Source of the DNA: Theocolax elegans | Lineage: Eukaryota > Arthropoda > Insecta > Hymenoptera > Cerocephalidae | Length of the DNA stretch: 64,000 nt | Direction: 5' to 3' | Assembly: GCA_026168455.1 (NCBI GenBank) | Contig: CM047426.1 | Coordinates: forward strand, 56,487,761 to 56,551,760 | Shown: in pieces, positions 52,561 to 64,000 of the stretch | How the letters are laid out: each line of letters begins with the position of its first letter | How positions within the stretch are numbered: the stretch's first letter is position 1 | Position numbers and translations under genes: made by a program | The notes under the pieces: model-generated | Told to the model about the DNA's origin: nothing | Databases searched by the model: none | Seen by the model: the letters and a program-made list of their open reading frames with translations, nothing else

Positions 52561-54998
52561 CATACTCATAATAGTGCACTTTTTAGATAGCCTCTCGTCA
52601 CTTAAATTTAAATTTGTTTTGCTGTATCTTCAGAGATTTATGATAATATTTACAAGATAAAATGTTCCTCACAGCAAATTTGCTTTAATTTTACTTTGTA
52701 CCAATAATTTTTCATTTCAGAGACGTTATTTGCTTAAAATTAATATACTTTAAAAATAACCCTTTCTTATTCAGTGAATTTAATATGATACACTTATAGT
52801 TTTAATTAAGTTAAATTTATTTGTAACAAATTAAATTCTATATTATTGGGTTGCTATAATAATTAATGACAACAGTACAATTTAATATTATAATTTTAGT
52901 ACAACACAAGAAATTCTACTTAATTACTTAACTATATATGTTAGTTAGTGTCACTATCAAACATTTTATAGGCATGTGAAAGTTACAAAATTATTAAATG
53001 CCTTTTTCACTTACCAAACAACTGACACATTGATTTTATTTAAATATTAAAAAAGGTATTCAATAAATATATGTAAAGAGAACAATAACTTATCAACATT
53101 CTTCTAAATTATTTAAGTCAGTACATAAAAAGTACGTTCATAGTGGGCGTAAATTAACGAAAATTTGGCACTTATAGAATTTAAGCGGCACACGTCTCGA
53201 GCAATATAAGGAGTTGTATTGTTTTCCAGCATAACGGAATCGCATCCGGTGTAATTTTCTTGACTGTAGTTATTGGTTTGTAACTGATTTATTTACTTTT
53301 TTCCAAAAAACTTATGATTATATATTTTTCATTCATCTTATTATTTAATTTATCCACCTTTTCCGCATATGTTTTCTTTAAAATTACGTACTTTTCTTTA
53401 ATTTTTTGGAATATATTTTTCTCTTCTATTTTTTTTGTACTTCATCTATCAATTTCTTACCAACATTTTGCAGATTTTTCAAAGTTTAAAATAATTGTAA
53501 ATTTATTTTAAATCTATTGTAGAAAAAAAGTGTTTTTAACTACCTTAATAATAGCAGGATAAATACATATTTATGCGTTTATTTTATTTTAATAAAAATG
53601 AAAATAATAAACACGTACTTATAAAATAAGTAAATACAGAAAAATATAAAGAAAGCACTGTAAAATAAGAACTATCATCGTCACCCTTAGAACGATTAAG
53701 CGATATTATGTATTGGTTTGCTTTTTTGAAAGCGATGAATAACGCCAATTGCGTCCTGTAAAAGTTAAGTTATAAGCTTTATGGAAATGTATTAAAACTG
53801 CTAGTAATAACTTTCAATTCATTATTTTAATATATCTAATTAAAAATGCTGAAGCTTTAATAATACACTTTATTATATTTAATTTAGAAAATAATCATGA
53901 CATCTATATCGGTTGCAATTTTTATTTTGTTAGTTAAACAATGAATTGTACATCATTTTAGATACAAGTTAACAATTATAAATCATCCTTTCTACAAAGC
54001 TGTGCAAAGATAATCCCATTACAAAAAAGGAATTGCAACAATTTGAAAGTTTTATCGACAACAATACAATTTTTAATGTTAATGAATCCAAGTATAAACG
54101 ATTTAATATTTGATTAATAAAATGTATAATCAACACTTTAACTTGTTTTGCTCCGGCAAAAAATATTTGAACGAAGCAAAATTTATTTTTTTCCCCTTGT
54201 ATCACAATATATTCATATACATTTTTTTAATAAGAATATAAAGAAATTGTCACATTATATTTTATTAATTTTTATAACAACTATATAAACTAATTACAAT
54301 GAATGCTTTATTGTATAACAGCTTTGGGTCTCACCACTGATTTGGTCCTGGTTATTCATTAGTTCAAGCCAGAAACTTACATGAATTGCTTCCATAGCGT
54401 GAGCATCCGATGTATATCGTATATGTCTTTGAATTGAGCACACGCTCATCCTCTCGCAGTGACTATTCGTAATATAAAAATGCTCCTTTATTATGGAATG
54501 TTATATTTTCTTCACTCATCGAATGCGAGTTGAGCGAAATTAGGGTGAATCTTTTCCAATTTCCAGTTAATTCATATAGTCTCATGTTTGTTTTTCAATT
54601 TCAAGAGAAAAATATAAATTAATTTACTTTTCGGTTGTTTTATGTCTAAGGCGTACGGTTTTCCTTCTATAATTTGTACACGGTACGCTGATTAAAAAAA
54701 AACTATATTTATTTACATTTTTATTTTAAATATTCGAATTCACCAATTTTTATTTTTTTTCTGAAGATTAAAAAAAACGATAAAATTATTATTATCACTT
54801 GTTAATAATTGCAACCTAAAACAATTGCATTAATAAAATGTATGAAAATAAATATTTTTAATATATGCTTTGCTTAACCCACAATACCAGTATAAACTAA
54901 TAATATTTTTAAAATAATGTTTTATCTATATAAATGTTTATCAGTGATAAGCACTATTATCATAGTACCATAAATCTTCCATGGATATTGGTTTTGGA
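51781..54998. other. AT-rich interval, no firm gene
   Basis: Mostly AT-rich with a (TA)n run at 52517-52556. Two short minus-strand exon-like pieces were seen: about 53768-53710 after TTTTACAG (DAIGVIHRFQKSKPIHNIA, then stop), and about 54455-54380 (MSVCSIQRHIRYTSDAHAME, donor GTAAGT). Neither was recognised, and linkage between them is unproven. Confidence 0.35.
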
Positions 54999-55561
54999 CC
55001 CTATCAGCACACAATGTCTTAAAAACGTTTAAATTACGTTGCGGCAAAAACCTTTAAACGTTAGAATTTAATACTTGAAAAACGTTTGAATTACGTTTAA
55101 ATTTGGTTAAAATGTCCTCTTTAATTTTAGGAAAGTAATATTTTTTAACGTATTTCAAACGTATTTTTAACGTTGGATAAACAAAATTATCTGATGTATA
55201 TTATTATGGAGCATGCGCAGTTGTTACTTATCAATTGTAGCTATGCGCAAATGCTATTTTTATATTTATTTATAAATATAAATCATTTATATGTGCAAAA
55301 ATGACAATTGCGCATAGCTACAATTGATAAGTAACAACTGCGCATGCTCCATAATAATATACATTGGATAATTTTGTTTATCCAACGTTAAAAATACGTT
55401 TGAAATACGTTAAAAAATATTACTTTCCTAAAATTAAAGAGGACATTTTAACCAAATTTAAACGTATAGTTCAAACGTTTTTCAAGAATTAAATTCTAAC
55501 GTTTAAAGGTTTTAGCCGCAACGTAATTTAAACGTTTTTAAGACATTGTGTGCTGATAGGG
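54999..55561. mobile_element. palindromic MITE, 563 bp
   Basis: Ends CCCTATCAGCACACAATG and its exact complement. The arms (about 54999-55247 and 55306-55561) are nearly identical inverted repeats around a short AT-rich centre. It is rich in AAACGTTT-like words. A 2-bp GA flank on each side is possible but weak evidence of a TSD. Confidence 0.8.
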
Positions 55562-56336
55562 GAGTAATTCAAACGACGGTTACTTTATTTAAATACAGCT
55601 ATCCGTAAATCAAATTAATCAAAAGTTTTTTACTTTTATATGTGGTCATTACAATTAAATATTGGTATCTTGGATAAATTTTATTACAATAAGTACCTGA
55701 CAGCATTAAATACGAGAGAGATTCATGACAATTTTTTTCCGGACGCACGTTGCTCCTTCTCTCAGGGTACTTTCACATAAATATTTTTTTCCGAACGGTG
55801 GTTCGGAATTTACCCCTTTCAAAAAGAAGACGCAATTGTTGTAATTATTCTTGTTTATTTAACAAGTTTTTTAGCTTAAGATGACAAATTACATTGGGTT
55901 ATTATATTATTATAATTATTCTTGTTTATTTTCAATTTTTTTAGCTTAAGATAACAAATTATATTGGGTTATTATTCGAAATTGAATTCAGTTATTGTAA
56001 CTAAAAGACACTGAGATAAATAATATTTTATATGGAACTATAGGTTTATATTTCATTACCTTAATTAGTAAAAATTGCTTTCAAAATTTGATAAAACATT
56101 ATGTAAGTACTTTATTGAATTGGCAATTAGAAATGTATTTTCTAAAAATGATATAAAAATATTATTATTATTTACATTTATTGCAAAAAGATAATCATTC
56201 ATATTTAAAACATACAATTTATCATGGTTCACGACAGCAAAGATGATAATGGGATTACACCTTTTTTAAATTACATGTACAATTATTGCATAATTACAAA
56301 TTTTCTTTTGTTATAATTATAATTATTTTTATTAAC

Positions 56337-56389
<53 letters not shown>

Positions 56390-56922
56390 GCCGCTGTGTA
56401 TAACAATTTTTCATTGCCCATATATGGGCATATATATTATATAAATATTTCACCTTTTATCATACTTTTTTTAATAAAACTTTTTATCATATAAATATAT
56501 ACTTGTTTTACAGTTCACTTCCCAAATTCAATCTCATTATATAAAATAACATCCAATTTTTTCATATCCAAAAATATTGGATCTGTCTGCGTATATTCAG
56601 CCATCTGGTGAATTTGTCCTGGCAACAGATAGTTTATAAAAAATACAACATACGTATATACACATATGCAATTTATCTATAATACCACATGTTTTTCTCA
56701 AGATTATTTTTGTATGCAACTTGTGGTTTATTTTCTTGGATCATATTGATTCCTGTAATAATCTGTAAATGCTTCTTCAATTCTACATTTCTATAATTGT
56801 TAAGTGTTCAACCTTTATTTCCATGGATAATTGTACTAAAATTGAATTACACGTGTGTTAAAATTTACTGTTTAAAAATATATTTAATATTTTAATATAT
56901 TATTTTTAATGGAATGATACGC
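55562..56922. other. AT-rich interval with microsatellite
   Basis: Holds a (CA)n(TA)n microsatellite at about 56341-56388 and a short direct repeat (TTATTCTTGTTTATTT near 55846 and 55918). No gene recognised. Confidence 0.5.
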
Positions 56923-57268
56923 TTACTCTAAATTTTCCAATTTAACAGCTGTTACAACATTATATCCCTTGTTTAAAGAAGTTCCAGATATTACATTTCC
57001 TTTTTCTTCTAATATTACATATCCACTTTTGATTAAACTTCTCAGACCAACTGAAATTTCTTTATCGTAGAAACATTCCAATGATAATATTACAAGTTTA
57101 TCAAATACACGAGTTACTATAAAAACTATAAGTTTGCTATTAATGCAACTAAGACATTTTAATTTGACAAATTGATAAAATTAGTGGTACCATATCAGTG
57201 CTGCATACTATATAAATAATTATTCAAAAATACATTAATAATCATTACAAAAACTTACACTTCTTCAT
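56923..57268 (-). CDS. candidate two-exon small gene, unrecognised
   Basis: On the minus strand an ATG at 57268 is followed by a donor GTAAGT (57258), a 133-bp intron and an acceptor TTATAG (ending 57126). Splicing gives a frame of about 70 codons that starts MKKFFIVTRVFDKLV, includes SVGLRSLIKSGYVILEEKG and stops at 56925-56923. The stop overlaps another possible donor (GTAAGC), so the protein could be longer. No family was recognised. Confidence 0.35.
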
Positions 57269-57914
57269 TTTGTTAAACTTAACTATCGTTCATGTTGATA
57301 CTATTATTTTTTCTTTTATACAATTCTTCTATTGCTTTCAGTTTACAATATCTGCAAAAACAAAATTATCACAAAGTATCTTTCATTTAAATTTAGTGAA
57401 AATCACACTGTTAACCTAAACATGAAAATAATGTATACTTATCTGATTATTAATCTTATGAAATATTTATTGAAGCAAATCCACGACTAAATTTTTATAT
57501 ATTTTATTGAACCTTTAAATACTGAACTTTCACCCAACATTCGTGTCATTTTTAAATCACTTATTAAATAACGTTTGTGTATATAGCAGCAACATTCGCT
57601 TATTTACTATTATTTCGTGACCGAGATCGAATATCGAATATACAAAATTTCGAGATCGAGTTACAATTTTCGAGATAAACACTATACACTATACAGTAAA
57701 CGATTTAAAAACACCGTGAACGTGGGATGAAAGTTTAGTACAAGGTTTAATAATAAATATTAAAATATTGAGGTGGAGTAATGATGTATTACTATAAAAA
57801 TTGAATCAAGTTAACAATCAGATACGTATACATTATTTTTGTGCTTTCTGTTAACTTTTCATTTTTATTTAACCTATATAGGAAAGATACTTTGTGAAAA
57901 ATTTCTTTTTGCAG

Positions 57915-58004
57915 ATGTAAGAATGGTACTATAGCAGATGAATGGTGCAAAAGAATAAGAAATAAAGAAAAAATCATCAATTTTTTAGAAGTTACAATGT
58001 TATG
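57915..58004 (+). CDS. candidate terminal exon, unrecognised
   Basis: After a good acceptor (CTTTTTGCAG) about 30 codons are open, including CKNGTIADEWCKRIRNKE, ending in TGA. The look is protein-like but the exon is short, and no partner exon is clear. Confidence 0.25.
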
Positions 58005-58786
58005 ACCGATGGTTCAGTTAGTACAATATCATTAATTTCCTTTACCTGTGAACCTGTAATGAAGGTAATGACAACATGGTTTTTATAGAAAAATCACAAC
58101 TTAAATTCATTTAAATTATTAAGTAGTTATGTAACTTTCAATAATTGTTTATAGTTATATGCAGCACTGATTTTGCGTAATGGATTTTATAAATGAAATT
58201 TAGCAAGGTAACTGAAATATTGGATTAAAATAGATTTAGCATGGATATATACATATATACATTTGAGCATGGAATATAGGCTTAGAGAACATAAATGTCA
58301 AAATTGGATGAAGTCAACGTGTGGCACTCTCTTGGTAAAGACTTTTCCACATTCTAATTCAATATTTCAAACGTTATTTATTAAAATACTTACAATTTTT
58401 AAGTCTAATTCTGTATACGCTACATAACAATTACATTTAATAAACATGCATACGCATACACATTTACATTTATTTGAATTAAATTAAAGCATATATAGAA
58501 AAATATTTAAACAAGTATTTTGTCTGCGCTATCCAACTGTTTGTAATCATTTTATACTATATTCTATAGTTTTAGGCCTCAAAGTACTATCCGGCAGAAT
58601 AACAATGTACTTAGACCAAACGATTTTAGGCCATCTCAACTACCTTCTTGGATCCAGGACGTTCTGAAACATTACAACTTTGAATTCTACCTACATAAGC
58701 TGCAGGGAAATGCTATTTATCTCAAAATACGTATACTTATTGTACAATTATAAAAAAAATTACCTGTGCTTATTGAATAGCAGTAA

Positions 58787-59165
58787 TCAATGTTCCATAA
58801 AATAGTGCATTAGTTTCATCCTCACCTCTTGACCTCTCAGTTGTTCACTAATACAAACAGCACTGTCTTCTTGTTCATCGCTTACAATTTCATGTTGTGA
58901 AATTTCGGTTTCAATGTCATCATTCGGTTGTAAGTTTAAAATAATGTTTTGTAACAAACAGGTACACTTTATAATTTTTTCAACAATTTCAGGTCTTGCA
59001 TTAATAACGGTGTAAAAAATTCGCCACTTTTGACGGGTTTTTGCAAATGCATTTTCAGCAACCACACGAGCTCTTGATAGACGTTTATTAAAATTTTTTT
59101 CTTCTTCTTTCAAATTAAGACCTCTAAATGGCTTTATCATTATATCCAGAAGTGGATACAAATAA
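58787..59165 (-). pseudogene. Harbinger (PIF) transposase C-terminal part, left arm
   Basis: Minus-strand frame with YPLLDIMIKPFRGLN, EEKNFNKRLSRARVVAENAF, RQKWRIFYTVINARPEIVEK and CTCLLQNIILN, ending VRMKLMHYFMEH. This is the last third of a Harbinger-type DDE transposase (HARBI1-like family), including the region of the final catalytic Glu. Sequence upstream of about 59165 turns into the divergent MADF/BESS gene, so the N-terminal two thirds are absent or lie in an exon not found. Confidence 0.7.
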
Positions 59166-60080
59166 TATGCATAAATCTGCAAACGATGACCAAGCAAGCT
59201 TGGCACTTGCAAAATTAAGCGCCTCAACAGACAATTTTGGAAAAGAAAATGATAATGTCTCACATGGCTATGCAAATGACGAAGATATGACTTTCTTCAT
59301 ATCTTTGTTGAAACACGTGAAAAAAGTTCCAGAATCTGCAAAACTCGACATGCGCAATCAAATGAATACAATAGTTACAAAATTTGCCTACGAGGACCAG
59401 CCAATTGAAAATGAAAAATCATTTGGACAGTGCAGTAGTTGCTGTAATGCTATTCATTGTTACAATGAATCTAGAATTTTAAGAGAGCGACAAACAAATG
59501 ATAGTAGATCACCTTACGCTATTCATCAGCCTAGATATGATACACATAAAGATTTTATAGATAATTTTATAAAAAAAGAAAGGAAAAGAAGGAAGACTGA
59601 AATTGAATATGAATGCGATACAGATGATTCAGGTAAGTTTGCTAAAAATTGAAAAATAATGTATGAAACATATCGTACAAAGCTTTTTTTTAACTCTATT
59701 GCAGACTGTATGTTTGTTGGCGAGGCCAAGGTTGTAAAAAAAACCATGAAACATAATAAGGCTGCTCTTAAAATTAAAAAGAAAGACAATTTAAACAGTG
59801 CAGGTAATTTTTCTATTACTTTATTATATTATATATTTTACTCTATTGACATATTACTATATCGTATTACTGTAACATTAGCGTACCAATGCTCAGTATA
59901 AATCCCATACAAACCCAACAATTATACGAACAGATGATTCTGCAACAGCAGCATTTTAACATACTGAAGTATTTGAGTCCAGCATTGCAGTCTCCAGGTA
60001 CAACTACCCATTCAGCAGTATTGCCAGGGCTGCTTCCAACACACACCGTGGCAAATTCTACATGTTAGTACACCAGAAAC
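59128..60080 (+). CDS. MADF/BESS-type protein gene, spliced, partial, left arm
   Basis: Exon 1 (59128-59632) encodes a BESS motif (DEDMTFFISLLKHVKKVPES), a CSSCC segment and a basic stretch (KKERKRRK). It ends at CAG|GTAAGT. Exon 2 is 59705-59803 between TTGCAG and CAG|GTAATT, in phase. A third likely exon near 59897-60067 encodes QQLYEQMILQQQHFNILKYL and ends in TAG; its phase with exon 2 does not fit as read. The MADF domain that normally precedes BESS is not present. Harbinger elements carry a second DNA-binding protein beside the transposase, which fits the neighbourhood. Confidence 0.6.
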
Positions 60081-61079
60081 AACAGCAAGCAGTAATTTGA
60101 ATTATGCAACTAAGAGCGACAGTATAGAAAATAATTGATTTGATATGATCCGCCTGTACACTTCTCTATGCAAATTGTAGCAGTTAGTCAATATTGTATT
60201 TTTTGTGCTTATTTTATATTTTACATTTAGTTTAAAAATAATATAAGAAAAAGAGTTTCAATCGTAAGAAAATCTTAAATAATAACTTTTTTTACTGAAC
60301 ATACCATTATGTACATCATATAACTACTGGTCTTTTATATTATTTATGATTATATTGTTAAATATTTATGTGTACAATGTGTATCTAACACAAATGATGA
60401 CATTATCGATACAGATTTTAACAATTCAAGTAAATTAGTTTATACAAAAATATTTCTTGTTTATAAGTACCTTTAATTTAACTATGATAAATTAAATATG
60501 TTCAACTTCTCTATGGAAATGTCTGAAAATGTTAAAAAAAAGTAAGTAAATAAAAATATATATGTAGTTCATTTTTTAAATATGTTAATTATTTTTTCCC
60601 TAAACAACTAATTGGATTAAATGTTTTTTAATTGTATTATTCATCAAAATTACAGGTAATCAATTTATTTTTATACTGCCAATAATTTACAATACTTTAA
60701 TTTACATTTTTGCAATCAATTTTGTTTCAAATGATTTAGGATACAATAAGGACCACTGAAGTTGCAATGGTGAGTATAAACAAAAACAACAATAATAAGC
60801 TTTTACAATTCATACTCGATTAATTAATTAATAATAATATGTTTATTAATCTACTTCATTATTTGATACGTTATTTCATACAATCAACGCAGAATAGTTT
60901 GTACGCATTTAATTATAAAAGTTTATTTTATTAAATCCTGGACCACAGGTGGAATCGGCTAAACCCGCTGTCATAGTTGATTTCTATAACCTAACCTGCC
61001 TTTATAGAGTCGAAATCGACAAACCCGTGGTCACACACACAGCAGCCGAATTGGACTAACCTAAGTCCTAACCCGCCTT

Positions 61080-61275
61080 CCAGCCGAAATCGCCAAACCC
61101 TCCATCACAACCTGAATCGATAAACCCGCCGTCACCAGAATCGACAAACCCGCCGTCACCGCCGGAATCGACAAACTCGCCGGCACAGCCAGAATCGACA
61201 AACACGCCGTCACGGCCAGAATCGACAAACCCGCCGTCACCGCCGGAATTGACAAACCCGCCGTCACCGCAAGAA
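61080..61275. repeat. 27-bp minisatellite, left array
   Basis: GC-rich repeats of the form GAATCGACAAACCCGCCGTCA plus six bases, about seven copies. They translate on the minus strand into a nonapeptide repeat of AVTAGLSIL type. The array is the inner end of the palindrome arm. Confidence 0.8.
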
Positions 61276-61389
61276 TGAAGAAAAGAAATGCTTTCTTTGC
61301 ACCATCTAAATGTGCTGTATGATCTAGGAATTTAAATCGCATGACACATCCAATCAAGTCAAATGCAATTACAGATTTAATAGCCTAAA

Positions 61390-61680
61390 AAGTCGATTCC
61401 GGCTGTAACGGCGGGTTTGTCGATTCTGGCGGTGCCGGCGAGTTTGTCGATTCTGGCTGTGCCGGCGGGTTTGTCGATTCTGGCCGTGACGGCGGGTTTG
61501 TCAATTCCGGCGGTGACGGCGGGTTTGTCGATTCTGGCCGTGACGGCGTGTTTGTCGATTCTGGCTGTGCCGGCGAGTTTGTCGATTCCGGCGGTGACGG
61601 CGGGTTTGTCGATTCTGGTGACGGCGGGTTTGTCGATTCAGGTTGTGATGGAGGGTTTGGCGATTTCGGCTGGAAGGCGG
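61390..61680. repeat. 27-bp minisatellite, right array
   Basis: Inverted counterpart of the left array, with about three more copies. The copy-number difference marks the asymmetric centre of the palindrome. Confidence 0.8.
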
Positions 61681-62672
61681 GTTAGGACTTAGGTTAGTCC
61701 AATTCGGCTGCTGTGTGTGTGACCACGGGTTTGTCGATTTCGACTCTATAAAGGCAGGTTAGGTTATAGAAATCAACTATGACAGCGGGTTTAGCCGATT
61801 CCACCTGTGGTCCAGGATTTAATAAAATAAACTTTTATAATTAAATGCGTACAAACTATTCTGCGTTGATTGTATGAAATAACGTATCAAATAATGAAGT
61901 AGATTAATAAACATATTATTATTAATTAATTAATCGAGTATGAATTGTAAAAGCTTATTATTGTTGTTTTTGTTTATACTCACCATTGCAACTTCAGTGG
62001 TCCTTATTGTATCCTAAATCATTTGAAACAAAATTGATTGCAAAAATGTAAATTAAAGTATTGTAAATTATTGGCAGTATAAAAATAAATTGATTACCTG
62101 TAATTTTGATGAATAATACAATTAAAAAACATTTAATCCAATTAGTTGTTTAGGGAAAAAATAATTAACATATTTAAAAAATGAACTACATATATATTTT
62201 TATTTACTTACTTTTTTTTAACATTTTCAGACATTTCCATAGAGAAGTTGAACATATTTAATTTATCATAGTTAAATTAAAGGTACTTATAAACAAGAAA
62301 TATTTTTGTATAAACTAATTTACTTGAATTGTTAAAATCTGTATCGATAATGTCATCATTTGTGTTAGATACACATTGTACACATAAATATTTAACAATA
62401 TAATCATAAATAATATAAAAGACCAGTAGTTATATGATGTACATAATGGTATGTTCAGTAAAAAAAGTTATTATTTAAGATTTTCTTACGATTGAAACTC
62501 TTTTTCTTATATTATTTTTAAACTAAATGTAAAATATAAAATAAGCACAAAAAATACAATATTGACTAACTGCTACAATTTGCATAGAGAAGTGTACAGG
62601 CGGATCATATCAAATCAATTATTTTCTATACTGTCGCTCTTAGTTGCATAATTCAAATTACTGCTTGCTGTT

Positions 62673-63625
62673 GTTTCTGGTGTACTAACATGTAGAATTT
62701 GCCACGGTGTGTGTTGGAAGCAGCCCTGGCAATACTGCTGAATGGGTAGTTGTACCTGGAGACTGCAATGCTGGACTCAAATACTTCAGTATGTTAAAAT
62801 GCTGCTGTTGCAGAATCATCTGTTCGTATAATTGTTGGGTTTGTATGGGATTTATACTGAGCATTGGTACGCTAATGTTACAGTAATACGATATAGTAAT
62901 ATGTCAATAGAGTAAAATATATAATATAATAAAGTAATAGAAAAATTACCTGCACTGTTTAAATTGTCTTTCTTTTTAATTTTAAGAGCAGCCTTATTAT
63001 GTTTCATGGTTTTTTTTACAACCTTGGCCTCGCCAACAAACATACAGTCTGCAATAGAGTTAAAAAAAAGCTTTGTACGATATGTTTCATACATTATTTT
63101 TCAATTTTTAGCAAACTTACCTGAATCATCTGTATCGCATTCATATTCAATTTCAGTCTTCCTTCTTTTCCTTTCTTTTTTTATAAAATTATCTATAAAA
63201 TCTTTATGTGTATCATATCTAGGCTGATGAATAGCGTAAGGTGATCTACTATCATTTGTTTGTCGCTCTCTTAAAATTCTAGATTCATTGTAACAATGAA
63301 TAGCATTACAGCAACTACTGCACTGTCCAAATGATTTTTCATTTTCAATTGGCTGGTCCTCGTAGGCAAATTTTGTAACTATTGTATTCATTTGATTGCG
63401 CATGTCGAGTTTTGCAGATTCTGGAACTTTTTTCACGTGTTTCAACAAAGATATGAAGAAAGTCATATCTTCGTCATTTGCATAGCCATGTGAGACATTA
63501 TCATTTTCTTTTCCAAAATTGTCTGTTGAGGCGCTTAATTTTGCAAGTGCCAAGCTTGCTTGGTCATCGTTTGCAGATTTATGCATATTATTTGTATCCA
63601 CTTCTGGATATAATGATAAAGCCAT
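62673..63625 (-). CDS. MADF/BESS-type protein gene, right arm copy
   Basis: Exact mirror of the gene at 59128-60080. Exon 1 is 63625-63121, exon 2 is 63048-62950, and the likely third exon is about 62856-62686. No difference from the left copy was seen in the coding parts. Confidence 0.6.
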
Positions 63626-63966
63626 TTAGAGGTCTTAATTTGAAAGAAGAAGAAAAAAATTTTAATAAACGTCTATCAAGAGCTCGTGTGGTTGCTGAAA
63701 ATGCATTTGCAAAAACCCGTCAAAAGTGGCGAATTTTTTACACCGTTATTAATGCAAGACCTGAAATTGTTGAAAAAATTATAAAGTGTACCTGTTTGTT
63801 ACAAAACATTATTTTAAACTTACAACCGAATGATGACATTGAAACCGAAATTTCACAACATGAAATTGTAAGCGATGAACAAGAAGACAGTGCTGTTTGT
63901 ATTAGTGAACAACTGAGAGGTCAAGAGGTGAGGATGAAACTAATGCACTATTTTATGGAACATTGA
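63588..63966 (+). pseudogene. Harbinger transposase C-terminal part, right arm
   Basis: Exact mirror of 58787-59165, with the same start of homology, the same C-terminus and the same stop. It overlaps the 5' part of the mirrored MADF/BESS exon on the opposite strand. Confidence 0.7.
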
Positions 63967-64000
63967 TTACTGCTATTCAATAAGCACAGGTAATTTTTTT

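Larger units (their letters stand above)
58753..64000. repeat. giant palindrome, arms at least 2.5 kb
   Basis: 58753-61275 is the inverted complement of 61478-64000. Mirrored coordinates sum to 122753 throughout, and every open frame in one arm recurs unchanged in the other. The 202-bp centre (61276-61477) is asymmetric. The right arm is still matching at the window end, so the palindrome may extend further. Confidence 0.9.

Noticed and set aside
57792..57980. 62-codon minus-strand frame
   Set aside because: Antisense to a better exon candidate on the plus strand (57915-58004).
59521..59535. CTGATGA on the minus strand as another hammerhead core
   Set aside because: No GAAA box or pairing stems at a suitable distance; it lies in MADF/BESS coding sequence.
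61080..61680. CRISPR-like array
   Set aside because: 27-bp units are contiguous without spacers and vary by substitution; this is a eukaryotic minisatellite.

Overview
The window looks like nuclear DNA of an arthropod, most likely a hymenopteran insect such as an ant. The reasons are an AT-rich background, intron-containing animal-type exons (a TIMMDC1-like exon and a MADF/BESS gene) and a mix of Penelope-like elements (PLEs), Gypsy-type LTR retrotransposons, piggyBac, Harbinger and foldback elements. No bacterial operons, rRNA genes or CRISPR arrays are visible. The species cannot be fixed from the sequence alone. Nearly everything recognisable is mobile DNA, much of it nested, and the order of insertion can be read from target-site duplications (TSDs).

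Layout. 1-10380: the 3' end of an LTR, a leader and gag remnants of an AT-rich Gypsy-like family (family C). The leader is split by an 8.8-kb PLE compound insertion (249-9053, 16-bp TSD). That insertion was itself hit by a second PLE family (3569-7124, 15-bp TSD) and by an LTR element now reduced to a solo LTR (7561-8659, 4-bp TSD). A canonical hammerhead ribozyme lies on the minus strand at 9873-9946. 10425-10513: three GC-rich hairpins. 11160-11563: a TIMMDC1-like exon pair. 12260-24159: nearly intact Gypsy-like element A (plus strand; gag, pol by -1 frameshift, and an extra zinc-knuckle ORF). 24181-33036: element B (minus strand, decayed), inserted 21 bp from element A in the same (AT)n tract. 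33037-35100: AT-rich DNA with a 175-bp satellite. 35100-41884: protease to 3' LTR of family C, carrying a small palindromic MITE and a 666-bp foldback element with hammerhead-like cores. 41885-51780: host repeats, a non-LTR fragment, a piggyBac remnant, a second broken copy of element B and a 1.4-kb foldback. 51780-58750: mostly AT-rich DNA with a palindromic MITE and a few candidate small exons. 58753-64000: a very large, near-perfect palindrome (arms of at least 2.5 kb) holding a Harbinger transposase 3' part and a spliced MADF/BESS gene in each arm.

How the parts work together. Each LTR family carries its own gag-pol set. Elements A and B both use a textbook -1 slippery heptamer at the gag/pol junction; in A it is followed by a hairpin that can form an H-type pseudoknot. 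The PLEs carry reverse transcriptase plus GIY-YIG endonuclease and end in small hammerhead variants of the dimer-cleaving kind. Self-cleaving RNA signals occur here in three unrelated contexts: PLE ends, the foldback element, and the free-standing type III motif. This density of ribozymes and recoding signals in one 64-kb locus is the most unusual property of the window.
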